Of a stretch of DNA of 64,000 nt, positions 25,108-34,920 are shown piece by piece. Source of the stretch: Aristolochia californica. Its lineage: Eukaryota > Streptophyta > Magnoliopsida > Piperales > Aristolochiaceae. Under the pieces are notes generated by a model. It saw only the letters and a list, made by a program, of their open reading frames with translations, searched no databases and was not told the origin of the DNA. Positions within the stretch are counted from its first letter, which is position 1, and the number at the start of each line of letters is the position of its first letter. Both the position numbers and the translations under genes were made by a program. The DNA is taken from the NCBI GenBank assembly GCA_029961685.1, contig JARWKL010000015.1, positions 17,110,801 to 17,174,800 of the forward strand, read 5' to 3'.

Positions 25108-25207
25108 NNNNNNNNNNNNNNNNNNNNNNNNNNNNNNNNNNNNNNNNNNNNNNNNNNNNNNNNNNNNNNNNNNNNNNNNNNNNNNNNNNNNNNNNNNNNN
25201 NNNNNNN
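25108..25207. other. Assembly gap, 100 N
   Basis: Exactly 100 N, the usual placeholder for a gap of unknown size. The flanks are in the same (plus) orientation but not in phase. The left flank stops after GGAATTTCC and the right flank starts at CCGTTACAC. In the preceding monomer these points are about 410 bp apart (24401 to 24812), so the missing sequence should be about 0.4 kb plus a whole number of monomers, not 100 bp. Confidence 0.97.
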
Positions 25208-25768
25208 CCGTTACACATCATTAATCTATCTAAACATTTACGATGATCAATAATTGTTAGGTCAACTTTTTGTAAAATAGACAAAAAGTGGGTTGTTTGG
25301 CTCTAGTAAATGTCCCATCACACGTTAACTCGTGAATTTGATTTTTTCTACTCGAAATTTTTGGATCATTAGGTCATTTGCATCTTCAATATGTTTTAGG
25401 CATGCATATCCACCTCTTTTAAAACATGTTAGGATCAATTAGAAATCTCTTTGTTATAAAATTCCACCAAGGTATTAGGGGTATGTGCCAGTGGAATTTC
25501 CCAAACACAGTTAACAAAACTTTGGTGTTCATTTGTAGTGCGTGAAATAATTTTCTTAACTTACATTTATTATAGTTTTCAATTTTTTGCATACCTATAC
25601 TCTAAAATTTTCATTTTGTTGTGATCTATTTGCCTTATCTTTTTGTTTACAAGAAAAATGGGAGTGTAAAAACTCAAGTTTGGATTGAAAAAAAATTGAA
25701 CATCCAAAATGGAAAAGCACAAATGTTTTGAGAGATAATTCCTAAAAGTATCTGTGATATGTAAGGAT
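25208..25768 (+). repeat. Last plus-oriented satellite segment before the inversion
   Basis: Satellite sequence still in the plus orientation, less than one monomer long, running from CCGTTACAC through the stem-loop, palindrome cluster and TTGAACATCC box to TATCTGTGATATGTAAGGAT. It is bounded by the N gap on the left and the orientation switch on the right. Confidence 0.92.
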
Positions 25769-25825
25769 CTCTCACAGCATTTATGCATTTCCATTTTGGA
25801 TGATAATTTTTTTCAAATCCAAACT
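25682..25825. repeat. Inverted (orientation-switch) junction of the satellite array
   Basis: The plus-strand text up to GAGAG at 25730-25734 (including CATCCAAAATGG) is followed by a spacer of 34 bases (25735-25768). Then, beginning CTCTCACAGCAT at 25769, the reverse complement of the same monomer segment appears (CCATTTTGGATG). The arms pair over the whole near-junction segment, giving a potential long hairpin. Monomers on the two sides belong to different variant groups, so the halves are not mirror copies of each other. Confidence 0.9.
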
Positions 25826-27028
25826 TCAGTTTTCAGTCTCCCATTTTTCTCGTAAACAAAAAGATAATGAAAATAGATCACAAAGAAAATGAAAATTTAA
25901 GAGTTTATGTATGCAAAAAATTAAAAACTATAATAAATGTAAGTGAAGAAAATTATTTCACACACTAAAAATGAACACCAAAGTGTTGTTATCCATGTTA
26001 GGGAAATGCCACTAGTACAACCCCTAATTGCTTGGTGGAATTTTATAAGAAAGAGATTTCTAATTGAGTTCTATGTTTTAGATGTGGTGGATATGCATGC
26101 CTGAAACATGTTCAAGATGCAAATGACCTAGTGATCCAAAAATTTCAAGGAGTAGAAAAAATTAAATTCTCAAGTTAACGTGCGGTGGGAAATTTATCAG
26201 AGCAAAAAAACCCACTTTTTGCCTATTTTACAAAAAGCGGACCTAACTATCATAGATCACCATAAATGTTTTGATCGATTAATGATGTGTAAAGGCTATA
26301 AGTTTTGATAGAAAGGACTTATGGTTTGGGAGTACACACTTAGTTAAAAATGCTGCGTGCACCCTCTTCCAATGATTGCAAAACTCAATATATAAAAAAC
26401 TAAAAGAGTTTACCATCCTTAAAAATCATAGATACTTTTTGGAATTATCTCTCACAGCATTTGTGCATTTCCATTTTGGATGATAAATTTCTTTTCAAAT
26501 CCAAACTTGAGTTTCCACTCTCCCATTTTTCTCGTAAACAAAAAGAAAAGGCAAATAGATCACAAAAAATGAAATTTTTAGAGTTTATGTATGCAAAAAA
26601 TTTAAAACTATAATGAATCTAAGTGAAGAAAATTATTTCACACACTAAAAATGAACACCAAAGTTTTGTCCATGTTAGAGTAATTCCACTAGTACAACCC
26701 CTAATTGCTTGGTGGAATTTTATAAGAAAGAGATTTCTAATTGAGTCCTGACATGTTTTAAATGTGGTGGATATGCATGCCTGAAACATGTGGAAGATCC
26801 AAATGACCTAGTGATAAAAACTTTTCAAGGAGTAGAAAATATTAAATTCTCAAGTTAACGTGCGGTGGGATATACCAGAGCCAAACAACCCACTTTTTGC
26901 CTATTTTACAAAAAGCGGACCAAAAACAATCATAGATCAACGTAAAAGTTTGACGATTAATTATGTGTAATGGCTATAATTTTGTAAGAAATGACTTATG
27001 GTTTGGGAGTCAACCTTCAATTACAAAT

Positions 27029-27030
<2 letters not shown>

Positions 27031-27062
<32 letters not shown>
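27031..27062 (-). repeat. C-run, 32 bases (G-run on minus strand)
   Basis: Uninterrupted C32 after TTACAAATGT at the monomer G-run site, reverse orientation. Confidence 0.9.
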
Positions 27063-29112
27063 TTCCAGTGACTGCAAAACCCAATATATAAAAAACTGAA
27101 AGAGTTTACAATCCTTAAAAATCACAGATACGTTTTGGAATTATCTCTCTCAGCATTTGTGCATTTCCATTTTGGATGTTCACTTTTTTTTCAAATCTAA
27201 ACTTGAGTTTTCACTCTCCCATTTTCTCGTAAACAAAAAGATAAAGCAAATACATCACAATAAAATGAAAATTGTAGAGTTTATGTATGCCTATAACAAA
27301 AGTAAGTGAAGAAAATTATTTCACGCACTAAAAATGAACACCAAAGTTTTGTTATCCATGTTAGGGAAATTCCACTAGTACAACCACTTGTAGCTTGGTG
27401 GAATTTTATAAGAAAGAGATTTCTAATTGATGCTAACATGTTTTAAATGTGGTGGACATGCATGCCCGAAACATGTTGATGATGCCAAATGACCTAATGA
27501 TCCAAAAATTTCAAGGAGTAGAAAAAGTTAAATTCTCAAGTTAACGTGCGGTGGGATATTTACAGGAGCCAAACTACCAACTTTTTGCCTATTTTACAAA
27601 AAACCAAACCTAACAATCCTAGATCATCGTAATTGTTTTGATCGATTAATGATGTGTAACGGCTATAATTTGTTTTAGTTATGACTTATGGTACAGGAGT
27701 CAGCACTCTGTTAAAAATGCCTTGCTCGCCCTCTTCCGATAATTGCAAAACCCAATATATAAAAAGCTAAAACAGTTTACAATCCTTCAAAAATCCCAGA
27801 TACTTTTTGGAATTATCTTTCACAGCATTTGTGCATTTCCATTTTGGATGTTCAATTTTTGTTCTAATCCAAACTTGAGTTTTCACTCTCCCATTTTTCT
27901 CGTAAACAAAAAAATAAGGCAAATAGATCACAACAAAATAAAAATTTAAGAGTTTATGTATGCAAAAAATTGAAAACTATAATAAAAATTATTTCACGCA
28001 CTAAAAATGAATACCAAAGTTTTGTTATCCATGTTTGGGAAATTCCACAAGTACAACACCTAATAGCTTGGTGGAATTTTATAAGAAAGATATTTCTAAT
28101 TGATGCTAACATGTTTTAAATGTGGTGGACATGCATGCCCAAAACTTGTTGATGATGCAAATGACCTAATGATCCAAAAATTTCAAGGAGTAGAAAAAAT
28201 TAAATTCTCAAGTTAACGTGCGGTGGGATATTTACCAGAGCCAAACAAAACACTTTTTGCCTATTTTACCAAAAGTAGTCCTAACAGTCATAGATAATAG
28301 TAAATGTTTTTATCGATTAATGATGTGTAACGGCTATAATTTTTGTTAGAAATTACTTATGGTATGGGAGTCAACACTCAGTTAAAAATTCCACCCCCCC
28401 CCCTCTTCTGATGAATGCAAAAGCCAATATATAAAAAACTAAAAGACTTTTCAATACTTAAAAATCACAGATACTTTTTGGAATTATCTCTCTCAACATT
28501 TATGCATTTCCATTGTGGATGTTCAATTTTTTTTTTTAAATCCAAACTTGAGTTTTCACTCTCCCATTTTTCTCGTAAACAAAAAGATAAGGCAAATAGA
28601 TCACAACAAAATGAAATTTTTTAGTTTATGTATTCAAAAATTTGAAAACTATAATAAATGTAAGTGAAGAAAATTATTTCACGCACTAAAAATGAACACC
28701 AAAGTTTTGTTATCTATGATAGGGAAATTCCACTAGTACAACCCCTAATTGCTTGGTGGAATTTTATAAGAAAGAGATTTCTAATTGCATCCTAACATGT
28801 TTTAGATGTGGTAGATATGCATGCCTGAAACATGTTGAAGATGCAAATGACCTAGTGATCCAAAATTTTCAAGGAGTTGAAAAAATTAAATTCTCAAGTT
28901 AACGTGCAGTGGGAAATTTATCAGAGCCAAACAACCCACTTTTTACCTATTTTACAAAAAGCGGACCTAACTATCATAGATCATCATATATGTTTTGATT
29001 GATTAATTATGTGTAACGGCTATAATTTTTGTTAGAAATGACTTATGGTTTGGGAGTCAACACTCAGTTAAAAATGCCTCGCCCACCCTCTTTTGATGAT
29101 TGCAAAACTCAA

Positions 29113-29117
29113 TATAC
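29113..29117. repeat. Target-site duplication, left copy
   Basis: TATAC directly outside the left LTR. With TATAT on the other side it makes a 5-bp duplication with one substitution, and removing the element and one copy restores the usual monomer text CAATATATAAAAAAC. Confidence 0.85.
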
Positions 29118-29159
29118 TGTAGAAATTAGGATCTCATGAAAGGAACTTTAGATCAACAA

Positions 29160-29211
29160 GAAAGAAGAAGAAGAAGAAGAAGAAGAGAGAAGGAGAAGAG
29201 TAGAAGAAGAA
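29160..29211 (-). repeat. GAA-type microsatellite in 3' LTR
   Basis: A run of AAG/GAA triplets followed by GA-rich sequence on the + strand (TTC-rich in element orientation), close to the end of the LTR. The matching tract in the other LTR (34567-34611) is about 9 bases shorter, so it has changed length since insertion. Confidence 0.85.
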
Positions 29212-29330
29212 CGTAGAGGAAGAGAGTTTGGATTAAGGGGGAAGAGGGTTGTGTCAAAAAAAAAAATGAGGCTGGACGAATCTGTGGATAAAGAGGAGAG
29301 TGCTTCAATGCCCTACCTCTTTGCCAATGG

Positions 29331-29342
29331 CTTTATTTATAG
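29331..29342 (-). promoter_or_regulatory. TATA box copy in 3' LTR
   Basis: CTATAAATAAAG in element orientation, about 170 bp into the LTR. The equivalent site in the 5' LTR would be the one driving the element. Confidence 0.55.
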
Positions 29343-29511
29343 TTTTACAATACCCTTTGGGCTACAACTTGATAAAAAAAGACATAAAAGGAACACATAT
29401 TTACACTTCTATGTCATCTTTATGGAAAGGACAATATTTTACACATATGCCGCTCCTTTGACGTGTGGGCTTCTTGTCTTGAGCTCGTGGGCTTGAGCCC
29501 ATATTCCAACA

Positions 29512-29522
29512 CTTCCCCTCAA
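29512..29522 (-). other. Polypurine tract (PPT)
   Basis: TTGAGGGGAAG in element orientation, directly before the TGTTGGAA start of the 3' LTR. It is the expected second-strand primer of reverse transcription, and its position confirms that the element reads on the minus strand. Confidence 0.88.
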
Positions 29523-30072
29523 GCTGGAGGAGAAAAGACATCATAAATACCCAGCTTGCCACATATAAACGATAGGATTTTAGATGTAACGGGTTTAGTG
29601 AGAATATCAGCTACTTGCTCTTGAGATGACACATGTTTGAGAGAAATTATTCGTGCTTGAAACTTCTCCCATATAAAATGACAATCCACCTCAATATGTT
29701 TAGTTCTTTCATGAAAATTGGATTTGAAGTGATATGAACGGCTGCTTCATTATCACATTACAGATTCATGGACCCCTTTTTTTTAAAAACCTAGTTTGGT
29801 AAGAAGGGTCCTGATCCATAAAAGTTCACTAACGGTGTTGGCCATAGCTCTGTATTCTGCTTCGGCGCTAGATCTTGCAACCAAATTTTGCTTCTTACTT
29901 TTCCCTGTAACCAAGTTTCCCCCAACCAGAGTACAATATCCTGATGTAAATTTTCTATCATCAAGAGATCCAGCCCAATCTGCATCTGAGAAGCCTTCTA
30001 TGTTGAAGTGCCCATGTTTTTTATACAGCAATCCTCTTCCTGGAGCTCCTTTTAGATAACATAATATTCTCT
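29523..30072 (-). pseudogene. Copia RNase H domain, broken
   Basis: This is the C-terminal part of the copia polyprotein, which would degrade RNA in RNA-DNA hybrids. An 82-residue frame at 30031-29783 holds FSDADWAGSLDDRK (first catalytic Asp near residue 16) and SSAEAEYRAM (catalytic Glu near 57-59), followed by LLTKLGF. Upstream the reading frame shifts near 30070, joining KGAPGRGLLY text to the reverse-transcriptase frame. Downstream the third motif reads MNL, stop, CDNEAAVHI, and after another shift HERTKHIEVDCHF and QVADILTKP, motifs typical of the copia RNase H end. At least one stop and two frameshifts make it non-functional. The match is strong because all expected motifs occur in order up to the PPT. 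Confidence 0.92.
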
Positions 30073-30972
30073 CTAAGCCTGCCAGTGGGTAATTTGTGGT
30101 TTGTTCATGAATTGACTCACCACTCTTACAACATATGATATGTTTGGCCTAGTTACCGTGAGATAAATCAATTTTCCCACGAGTCTTTGATATTTACCAA
30201 TATCAATATCTTCTTCATTTGTGGCACATAATTTTACATTTGTATCCATAGGTGTGTCAACTGGTCTACAACCCTTCATTCATGTTTCTTCAAGGAGATC
30301 CAAGACATATTTCCTTTGAGACAATATTATCCCATGTTTGGATTGAAGAATTTCTATACCCAAAAAATATTTAAGCATACCAAGGTCTTTAATCTTGAAT
30401 TCCTGACCTATCATCTGCTTCACCTCCTGTATGCTCAAAGCATCATCACCAGTTAAGATAATATCATCCACGTATACGGCCAATAATATTTTCCCTTTGA
30501 CCGTATCTTTATAATATACGGAATGATCAACTGAGCACCGATGAAAACCAAACCGTAGGAGTGTTTGACTAAATTTATCAAACCAAGCCCGAGGGGACTG
30601 CTTAAGCCCATATAAAGACTTTTTTAACTGGCATACTGACTCCCCCTCAACCACATAACCAGGTGGTTGAACCATATAAATTTCCTCACTGATATTACCA
30701 TTTAAAAAAGCATTTTTAACATCCAACTGATAGACGGGCCATGAGGAGTTAGCAGTAATAGATAAGATGATGCGTACCGAATTCAATTTTGCAATAGGAG
30801 AGAAGGTCTCCTCATAATCTATCCCATAGCACTGCGTATAGCCCTTAGCAACCAGTCAAACTTTAAGACGAGCAACTGATCCATCCGGATTATGTTTCAC
30901 CGAAAAAATCCATCGACTACCAACCGGTCTTTTACCTTTCGGGAGTGATGTTAAGTACCAAGTTTGGTTTTC
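30073..30972 (-). pseudogene. Copia reverse transcriptase domain, broken
   Basis: This is an RNA-dependent DNA polymerase remnant. It starts ENQTWYLTSLPKGKRPVGSR just after a TAA stop at 30973-30975 and meets a TGA at 30856-30858 inside the RLKV/LVAKGYTQ segment. It then runs open through LDVKNAFLNG (catalytic Asp, residue 22 of the 168-residue frame ending at 30280) and YVDDIILTGDD (catalytic pair, residues 107-108) to LGIEI and QRKYVLDLLEET. A TGA at 30280-30282 interrupts it before MKGCRPVDTPMD and the thumb/connection segment LVGKLIYLTVTRPNISYVV. The frame is otherwise unbroken, so point stops rather than indels are the main damage. The catalytic residues are intact. Confidence 0.95.
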
Positions 30973-32209
30973 TTATAAGGCGTGCATTTCTTCGTCCATA
31001 GCCACCTTCCATCCTGGATGTCTCAGGGTCTCCTGATACGACTGCGAAACGGAAGTAGAAGAAAGGGACGCAAGAAACTGAAAACACTCGGAAGACAAGC
31101 GATGGTGAGACATAAAATTTGAGATAGGATGTGAAGTAGTACAGGAGTGACGTTCTTTTGTTAAAGCAATAGGCCGAGTATCAAATTCAGGCCCATACAT
31201 AGGAGGAGAAGGACTTACCTCGGGTGGATCTGACAACTCCACAGGTGAAGGTACGACCGGTGCATCAGGGGATGGATCCACTTCAAGATTGAACGGTACA
31301 AGCGGACAAGGAGTAGTAGAAGGACAAGTCCATCCTGGAGGAGCATCATGGGAGGAGTAGAAGGGAGTGTCCTCAAAGAAAGTCACATCCCTAGAGATAA
31401 ACATCCTCCGAAGGGTAGGATTGTAACAGACATAACCTTTCTGGGTGCGAGAGTATCCCAAAAAAATGCACTTCATAGACCGAGGATCAAGTTTATTTTT
31501 ATGTGGAGATGTAACATGAAAAAAACACATACATCCAAACACTTTCAAAGGAAGAGAAAAAGGATCTTCACCATTAAATAACACAGAGTAAGGAGTTTTA
31601 TGATGAAGGACTAATGAAGGTAACCTATTAATGAGAATGCATGCTGTAAGTATAGCATGAGGCCAATAGAAATAGGGTACCTTCATGGAGTAGAGGAGGC
31701 CCCAAGCAACTTCAAGAAGATGACGATTCTTCCTTTCAACAACACCATTTTGTTGAGGAGTATAGGCACATGATGTTTGATGAATAAGCCCATTACTCTC
31801 ACAAAATGATTTGGAGTCATGAGACATGTATTATCAGATCTAAGGGTTTGAATTTTCTTCCCAAATTGTGTCAAGACCATAGCATGAAAATTTTTAAACA
31901 AAGGAAGAATTTCGAAACGCTCTTTAAATAGATATAACCAAGTCACTCGAGTAAAATCATCAACAAAAATGACAAAATATTTAACTTGGGAAATAATTGA
32001 GACACATAAAGGGCCCCATACATCAGAATGTATTAGCTCAAACAGAGCAGTACTTGTAGTTGTAAGACGAGGAGAATATGTACTCCTGACATGTTTACTT
32101 AATTGACAAACCTCACAACTGATATTAGAAAGTCCTTTTAAAGATGGAACCAAAGAACGAAGTGAAGGGTAGACGGATGACCAAGTCGGTTGTGCCAAAG
32201 TTGGGCCTA
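30973..32209 (-). pseudogene. Copia integrase domain, broken
   Basis: This is the remnant of the enzyme that joins element DNA to the target. The zinc-binding His motif WHNRLGHPS lies just after a TAG stop at 32207-32209. A frameshift follows, and CEVCQLSKH (Cys 28 and 31 of the frame from 32198) completes the HHCC site. The catalytic core has HSDVWGP (Asp 59), FVDDFTR and LRSDN (Asp 122). Near 31830 about ten bases seem to be missing directly after that Asp, shifting the frame. The next frame (31827-30973) resumes MSHDSKSFCESNG with TPQQNGVVERKNR (catalytic Glu 31) and the C-terminal GYSRTQKGYVCYNP segment, then a low-complexity Pro/Ser-rich linker, and ends at a TAA after MDEEMHAL. All three DDE residues are visible, but in different frames. 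Confidence 0.93.
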
Positions 32210-32797
32210 AGATGTAGTGGACGATAATGCAGCTAATGGTGGAAGAGTGAAGTAGTACAAACCCCCCTTTTCATGGCCGCCACCAATCACCCGCTTCGTA
32301 GTGAGATCCTCAAAGACACAAGAAGACGGTGAGAAGGTGATAGAGCAATTTAATTGTTTGGTCAATTGGCTAACAGTGAGCAAATTTAAAGGAAATTGAG
32401 GAACAAACAAAACATCTTGAAGGGGAATAGATGAAGTAATAGAGGAGGAACCTTTGCCAAGGACCTTGGTTTGGGTACCATCAGCAATAGTAACGAATTT
32501 TTGAGCATAACAAGGAGATAAGAACTGCAACAAGTGTTTGTTACCTAATAGATGTTCGGAGGCCCCGGAGTCGATGATCCAAGAGGAAGAAAGCATACTT
32601 GAGGCAATAGTAGTGGTAGCAGTAGATGATGAGGGAATAGATGATTCAATGAAGGACTTCATTTTCTGAAATGTGGCATATTCCTCAGCTTTAAGAGTCA
32701 CATTTCCGGATGATGATTCAGCCTTATCTTCATTTTTCTCAACGTTAACTGAGACTGGGTTAGATGTGGCCCAATCAGGCTTGCCATGAAGTTTCCA
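32210..32797 (-). pseudogene. Copia protease (aspartic) domain
   Basis: This is the retropepsin-like part of the polyprotein, which would cut Gag-Pol. In the 238-residue frame 32923-32207 the active-site motif WIIDSGASEHL is at residues 115-125 (catalytic Asp 118), followed by VTIADGTQTKVLGKG and the LLTVSQL segment, then GGLYYF at the start of the Gag-pre-integrase region. The frame is open across the whole protease. It ends at TAG (32207-32209), immediately before the integrase zinc motif in the same frame. Confidence 0.93.
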
Positions 32798-33622
32798 GCA
32801 TGATGCCACAAGGTAGTTCTGACAGCCACAATAAGTGCAAAGTTGATGCTCAGTACGGAAAGAATTTTGACCCGTTCTACCACCTCTATTTTCAGCCCCT
32901 CTCATAGTTCGACCCCCTCTCATATTTCTGCTCCCTCCCCTCGGGATGAGGAAGATGTTCCCCGATTGCCAATGAACATTGCCGATGGAGCATCAATAGG
33001 AGAAGGGGATGGATCCGGTATCCTAAGTAATGTAGCACTAATATTATTGAAGGATGGAAGAGCAGAAGAACTTAGAAGTTGAGTTTTGGCCACCTGAAGG
33101 TATGGTTTAATATTCGATAAGCAAATGGCTTCTGCCAAAGCTTCTCTTTGTCGTTCTTGAATGGCAATATCGGTGGAATATGGCTGAGCTAGTTTCCCTT
33201 CTTGAAGAAGACCGTCAAACCGTGCCAAAAATTCATGAATATTATCTCCATGTTTCATATGCAGCATGTTTTGTAAGACATCATATATTTTTTTGTAATG
33301 AAGAAGTGCTTGAGTAAAGCTTTGCACAAGTGTCCCATATGTTATTGGCGGTTTCCAAGTGGACCACATTGTTGGCCACCTGCTCTTCCATGCTATTAAT
33401 GAGCCAACTTATCACCATGTTATCATCCTTAACCCACTTGTGGTAGGACACATCTTCTTCATAAATCGGAGGAGGAAAGTTAACAACGTGGCTCAAGAGG
33501 TCACGAGTAATAAGAACCCTCCGAACCGATTGTGACCAGCTCATGTAATTAGAGAGACCTCTAAGTGGAATTGTAATAATACAGAGTATATCACTCTTAT
33601 TACTATTGTATCCAATCTCCAT
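32798..33622 (-). pseudogene. Copia Gag with zinc knuckle, broken
   Basis: This is the capsid/nucleocapsid part of the polyprotein, which would package element RNA. The proposed start is the ATG at 33620-33622, giving MEIGYNSNKSD and then NYMSWSQSVRRVL, VISWLINSM and NNIWDTCAKLYSS, all typical of copia Gag. Near 33285 the frame shifts into DVLQNMLHMKHGDNIHEFLARFDGLL and LSSSALPSFNN. Near 32920 a second shift returns to the first frame, leading to the knuckle. The knuckle reads C29, C32, Y37, C42 of the frame from 32923: spacing is CX2CX4-X4C but the usual His is Tyr. The two shifts compensate each other. Confidence 0.9.
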
Positions 33623-34506
33623 GATGAGGCAAGTAAAATATGGAGGTCAAAGGAAAAGGCCTTCTTCAAAGAACAATTACTCTATGTAATTTGAAGAACC
33701 CGTAGACCAAATCAATCACCAACAAAAGAGAACAAGAACCAATTTCTTTCACAAGGGCAAGCACCAAATTATCAACAAATTTGTGCCTTTAGAAAGTGAT
33801 AATGACATCCAGCCATCACTCAAGTTCTCTTGTATTCATAAGAACAAAGAGAAGAAAGTAGATGCAACCGATTAGGCCTTAATCCAAACTCCAACACAAA
33901 TGAGCAATAGACAAAAATTTAGAGAAGATTTAATGACAAACCAAGACACTTGGAAGAGATTTATCTTCAGCTCATGGGAGACTTCAACGTAAGAAAAAAA
34001 TCAATTGTTGAAGTTATAAAAAAACGGAACTACAAAGGGTAAATGATTGTTGGCATTTCATCAAACATATAATGGGCATCCAACAACATAACGCAAACCC
34101 ATGAGCAACCTTAAGTTGGAGAAGATACAACAACATGTGCTGGAATTCTACCTCAAATGAGATGGATCCAAATTACATAAAGGTAATTGAATTTCACCCA
34201 TCAATCTTAATAAGATGCAAACAACAAATGCTCTTGAACACTCTTGTAATTGATTTACAAGGAGTCAAAATTATAACATCAATTTAGTCATAGAAATAAA
34301 TCTTTACAACATATAAAGATTTATCTTGACTCGATATGACTCAAAATTCTTGAAGTAAAGAAAAACAGTAAAAAGGAGTATGTAAATAAGAAAAGGAAAC
34401 AAAAAAAAACATAAATAAGAAGATGATGAACTTATCTCTTTATGACTGAACTCCTTTTACAACTTCTTGAATAAATTTCATAATAACTCCATGAAGAGAT
34501 CCTAAA
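33623..34506 (-). other. Untranslated leader of the copia element
   Basis: About 880 bp between the PBS and the Gag start. I see no conserved domain or credible reading frame in it. It is AT-rich and non-repetitive and presumably holds the packaging and dimerisation signals. Confidence 0.7.
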
Positions 34507-34524
34507 CTCCTTGGTCTGATACCA
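34507..34524 (-). other. Primer-binding site (initiator Met-tRNA type)
   Basis: TGGTATCAGACCAAGGAG in element orientation, starting directly after the 5' LTR. The first ten bases match the TGGTATCAGA that pairs with the 3' end of plant initiator Met-tRNA, the commonest copia primer; later bases diverge. Confidence 0.9.
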
Positions 34525-34566
34525 TGTAGAATTTAGGATCTCATGAAAGGAACTTTAGATCAACAA

Positions 34567-34611
34567 GAAAGAAGAAGAAGAAGAAGAGAGAAGGAGAAGA
34601 GAAGAAGAAGA
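34567..34611 (-). repeat. GAA-type microsatellite in 5' LTR
   Basis: Shorter partner of the tract in the other LTR, again AAG/GAA triplets followed by GA-rich sequence on the + strand. Confidence 0.85.
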
Positions 34612-34732
34612 ACGTGGAAGAAGAGAGTTTGGATTAAGGGAGAAGAGGGTTGCGTCAAAAAGAAAAATGAGGGCTGGATGAATTTGTGGAAAAAGAGGAG
34701 AGTGCTTCAATGCCCTACCTCTTAGCCAATGC

Positions 34733-34744
34733 CTTTATTTATAG
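34733..34744 (-). promoter_or_regulatory. TATA box of the copia 5' LTR
   Basis: CTATAAATAAAG in element orientation, about 170 bp from the LTR start. It is a plausible TATA box for the element transcript; position and sequence fit, but no start site can be read from sequence. Confidence 0.6.
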
Positions 34745-34915
34745 TTTTACAATACCCTTAGGGTTACAACTTGATAAAACAAAAGACATAAAAGGAACGC
34801 ATATTTACACTTCTATGCCATCTTTATGGAAAGTACCATATTTTACACATATGCCACTCCTTTGACGTGTGGGCTGTTTGTCTAGAGCTCTTGGGCTTGA
34901 GCCCATCTTCCAACA

Positions 34916-34920
34916 TATAT
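34916..34920. repeat. Target-site duplication, right copy
   Basis: TATAT directly outside the right LTR, followed by AAAAAACTAAAAGAG, the continuation of the interrupted monomer. Confidence 0.85.

Larger units (their letters stand above)
25769..29117 (-). repeat. Satellite array, minus orientation, left of the retrotransposon
   Basis: The monomer is the same as in the left half but every landmark is reverse-complemented: CATGTTTTAAATGTGG, CCACTTTTTGCC, GGGAGTCAACACTCAG, a C-run, then CCCAATATATAAAAAAC. About five monomers precede the copia insertion. They include variants with CCTAATTGCTTGG and GAGTCC and variants with GTGGACATGCATGCCC, which were not seen in the plus half. No gene is visible. 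Confidence 0.96.
29118..29511 (-). repeat. 3' LTR of the copia element (394 bp)
   Basis: In element orientation it starts TGTTGGAATATGGGC at 29511 and ends CCTAATTTCTACA at 29118, with canonical TG...CA ends. It matches the other LTR throughout, differing by scattered substitutions and a longer GAA microsatellite. It lies next to the polypurine tract, which marks it as the 3' LTR. Confidence 0.96.
29118..34915 (-). mobile_element. Ty1/copia LTR retrotransposon, complete ends, degenerate coding
   Basis: This is a 5798-bp element inserted in the satellite. The LTRs begin TGTTGGAA and end TTCTACA in element orientation. There is a PBS next to the 5' LTR, a PPT next to the 3' LTR and a 5-bp target duplication. 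Recognisable domains follow the copia order on the minus strand: Gag, zinc knuckle, protease, integrase, reverse transcriptase, RNase H. Integrase before reverse transcriptase separates it from Ty3/gypsy. The coding region has at least four in-frame stops and several frameshifts, so it cannot encode a working polyprotein. By hand count the LTRs differ at roughly 25 substitutions in about 385 aligned bases (6-7%), so the insertion is not recent. I did not assign a copia lineage. Confidence 0.97.
34525..34915 (-). repeat. 5' LTR of the copia element (391 bp)
   Basis: In element orientation it starts TGTTGGAAGATGGGC at 34915 and ends CCTAAATTCTACA at 34525. It is adjacent to the PBS, which marks it as the 5' LTR that would hold the promoter. 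It differs from the 3' LTR by roughly 25 substitutions by hand count. Confidence 0.96.

Noticed and set aside
25033..25284. Frames running through the N gap
   Set aside because: Their middle is unknown sequence, so they have no meaning as coding regions.
29251..29496. 81-codon frame on the + strand in the left LTR, and a 60-codon Arg/Lys-rich frame at 34543-34725
   Set aside because: Both lie inside the LTRs, antisense to the element. The second is simply the GAA microsatellite read as Arg/Lys codons.
31348..31581. 77-codon + strand frame, and others at 29796-30059 and 32843-33082
   Set aside because: They are antisense shadows of the integrase, RNase H and Gag regions of the copia element.
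33623..34506. Possible extra gene or captured host fragment in the copia leader
   Set aside because: No frame of useful length or recognisable motif was found between the PBS and Gag.
29118..34915. Ty3/gypsy or endogenous pararetrovirus identity for the inserted element
   Set aside because: Integrase lies before reverse transcriptase, the RT motif is the copia form YVDDIILTG, and LTRs with PBS, PPT and target duplication are all present.
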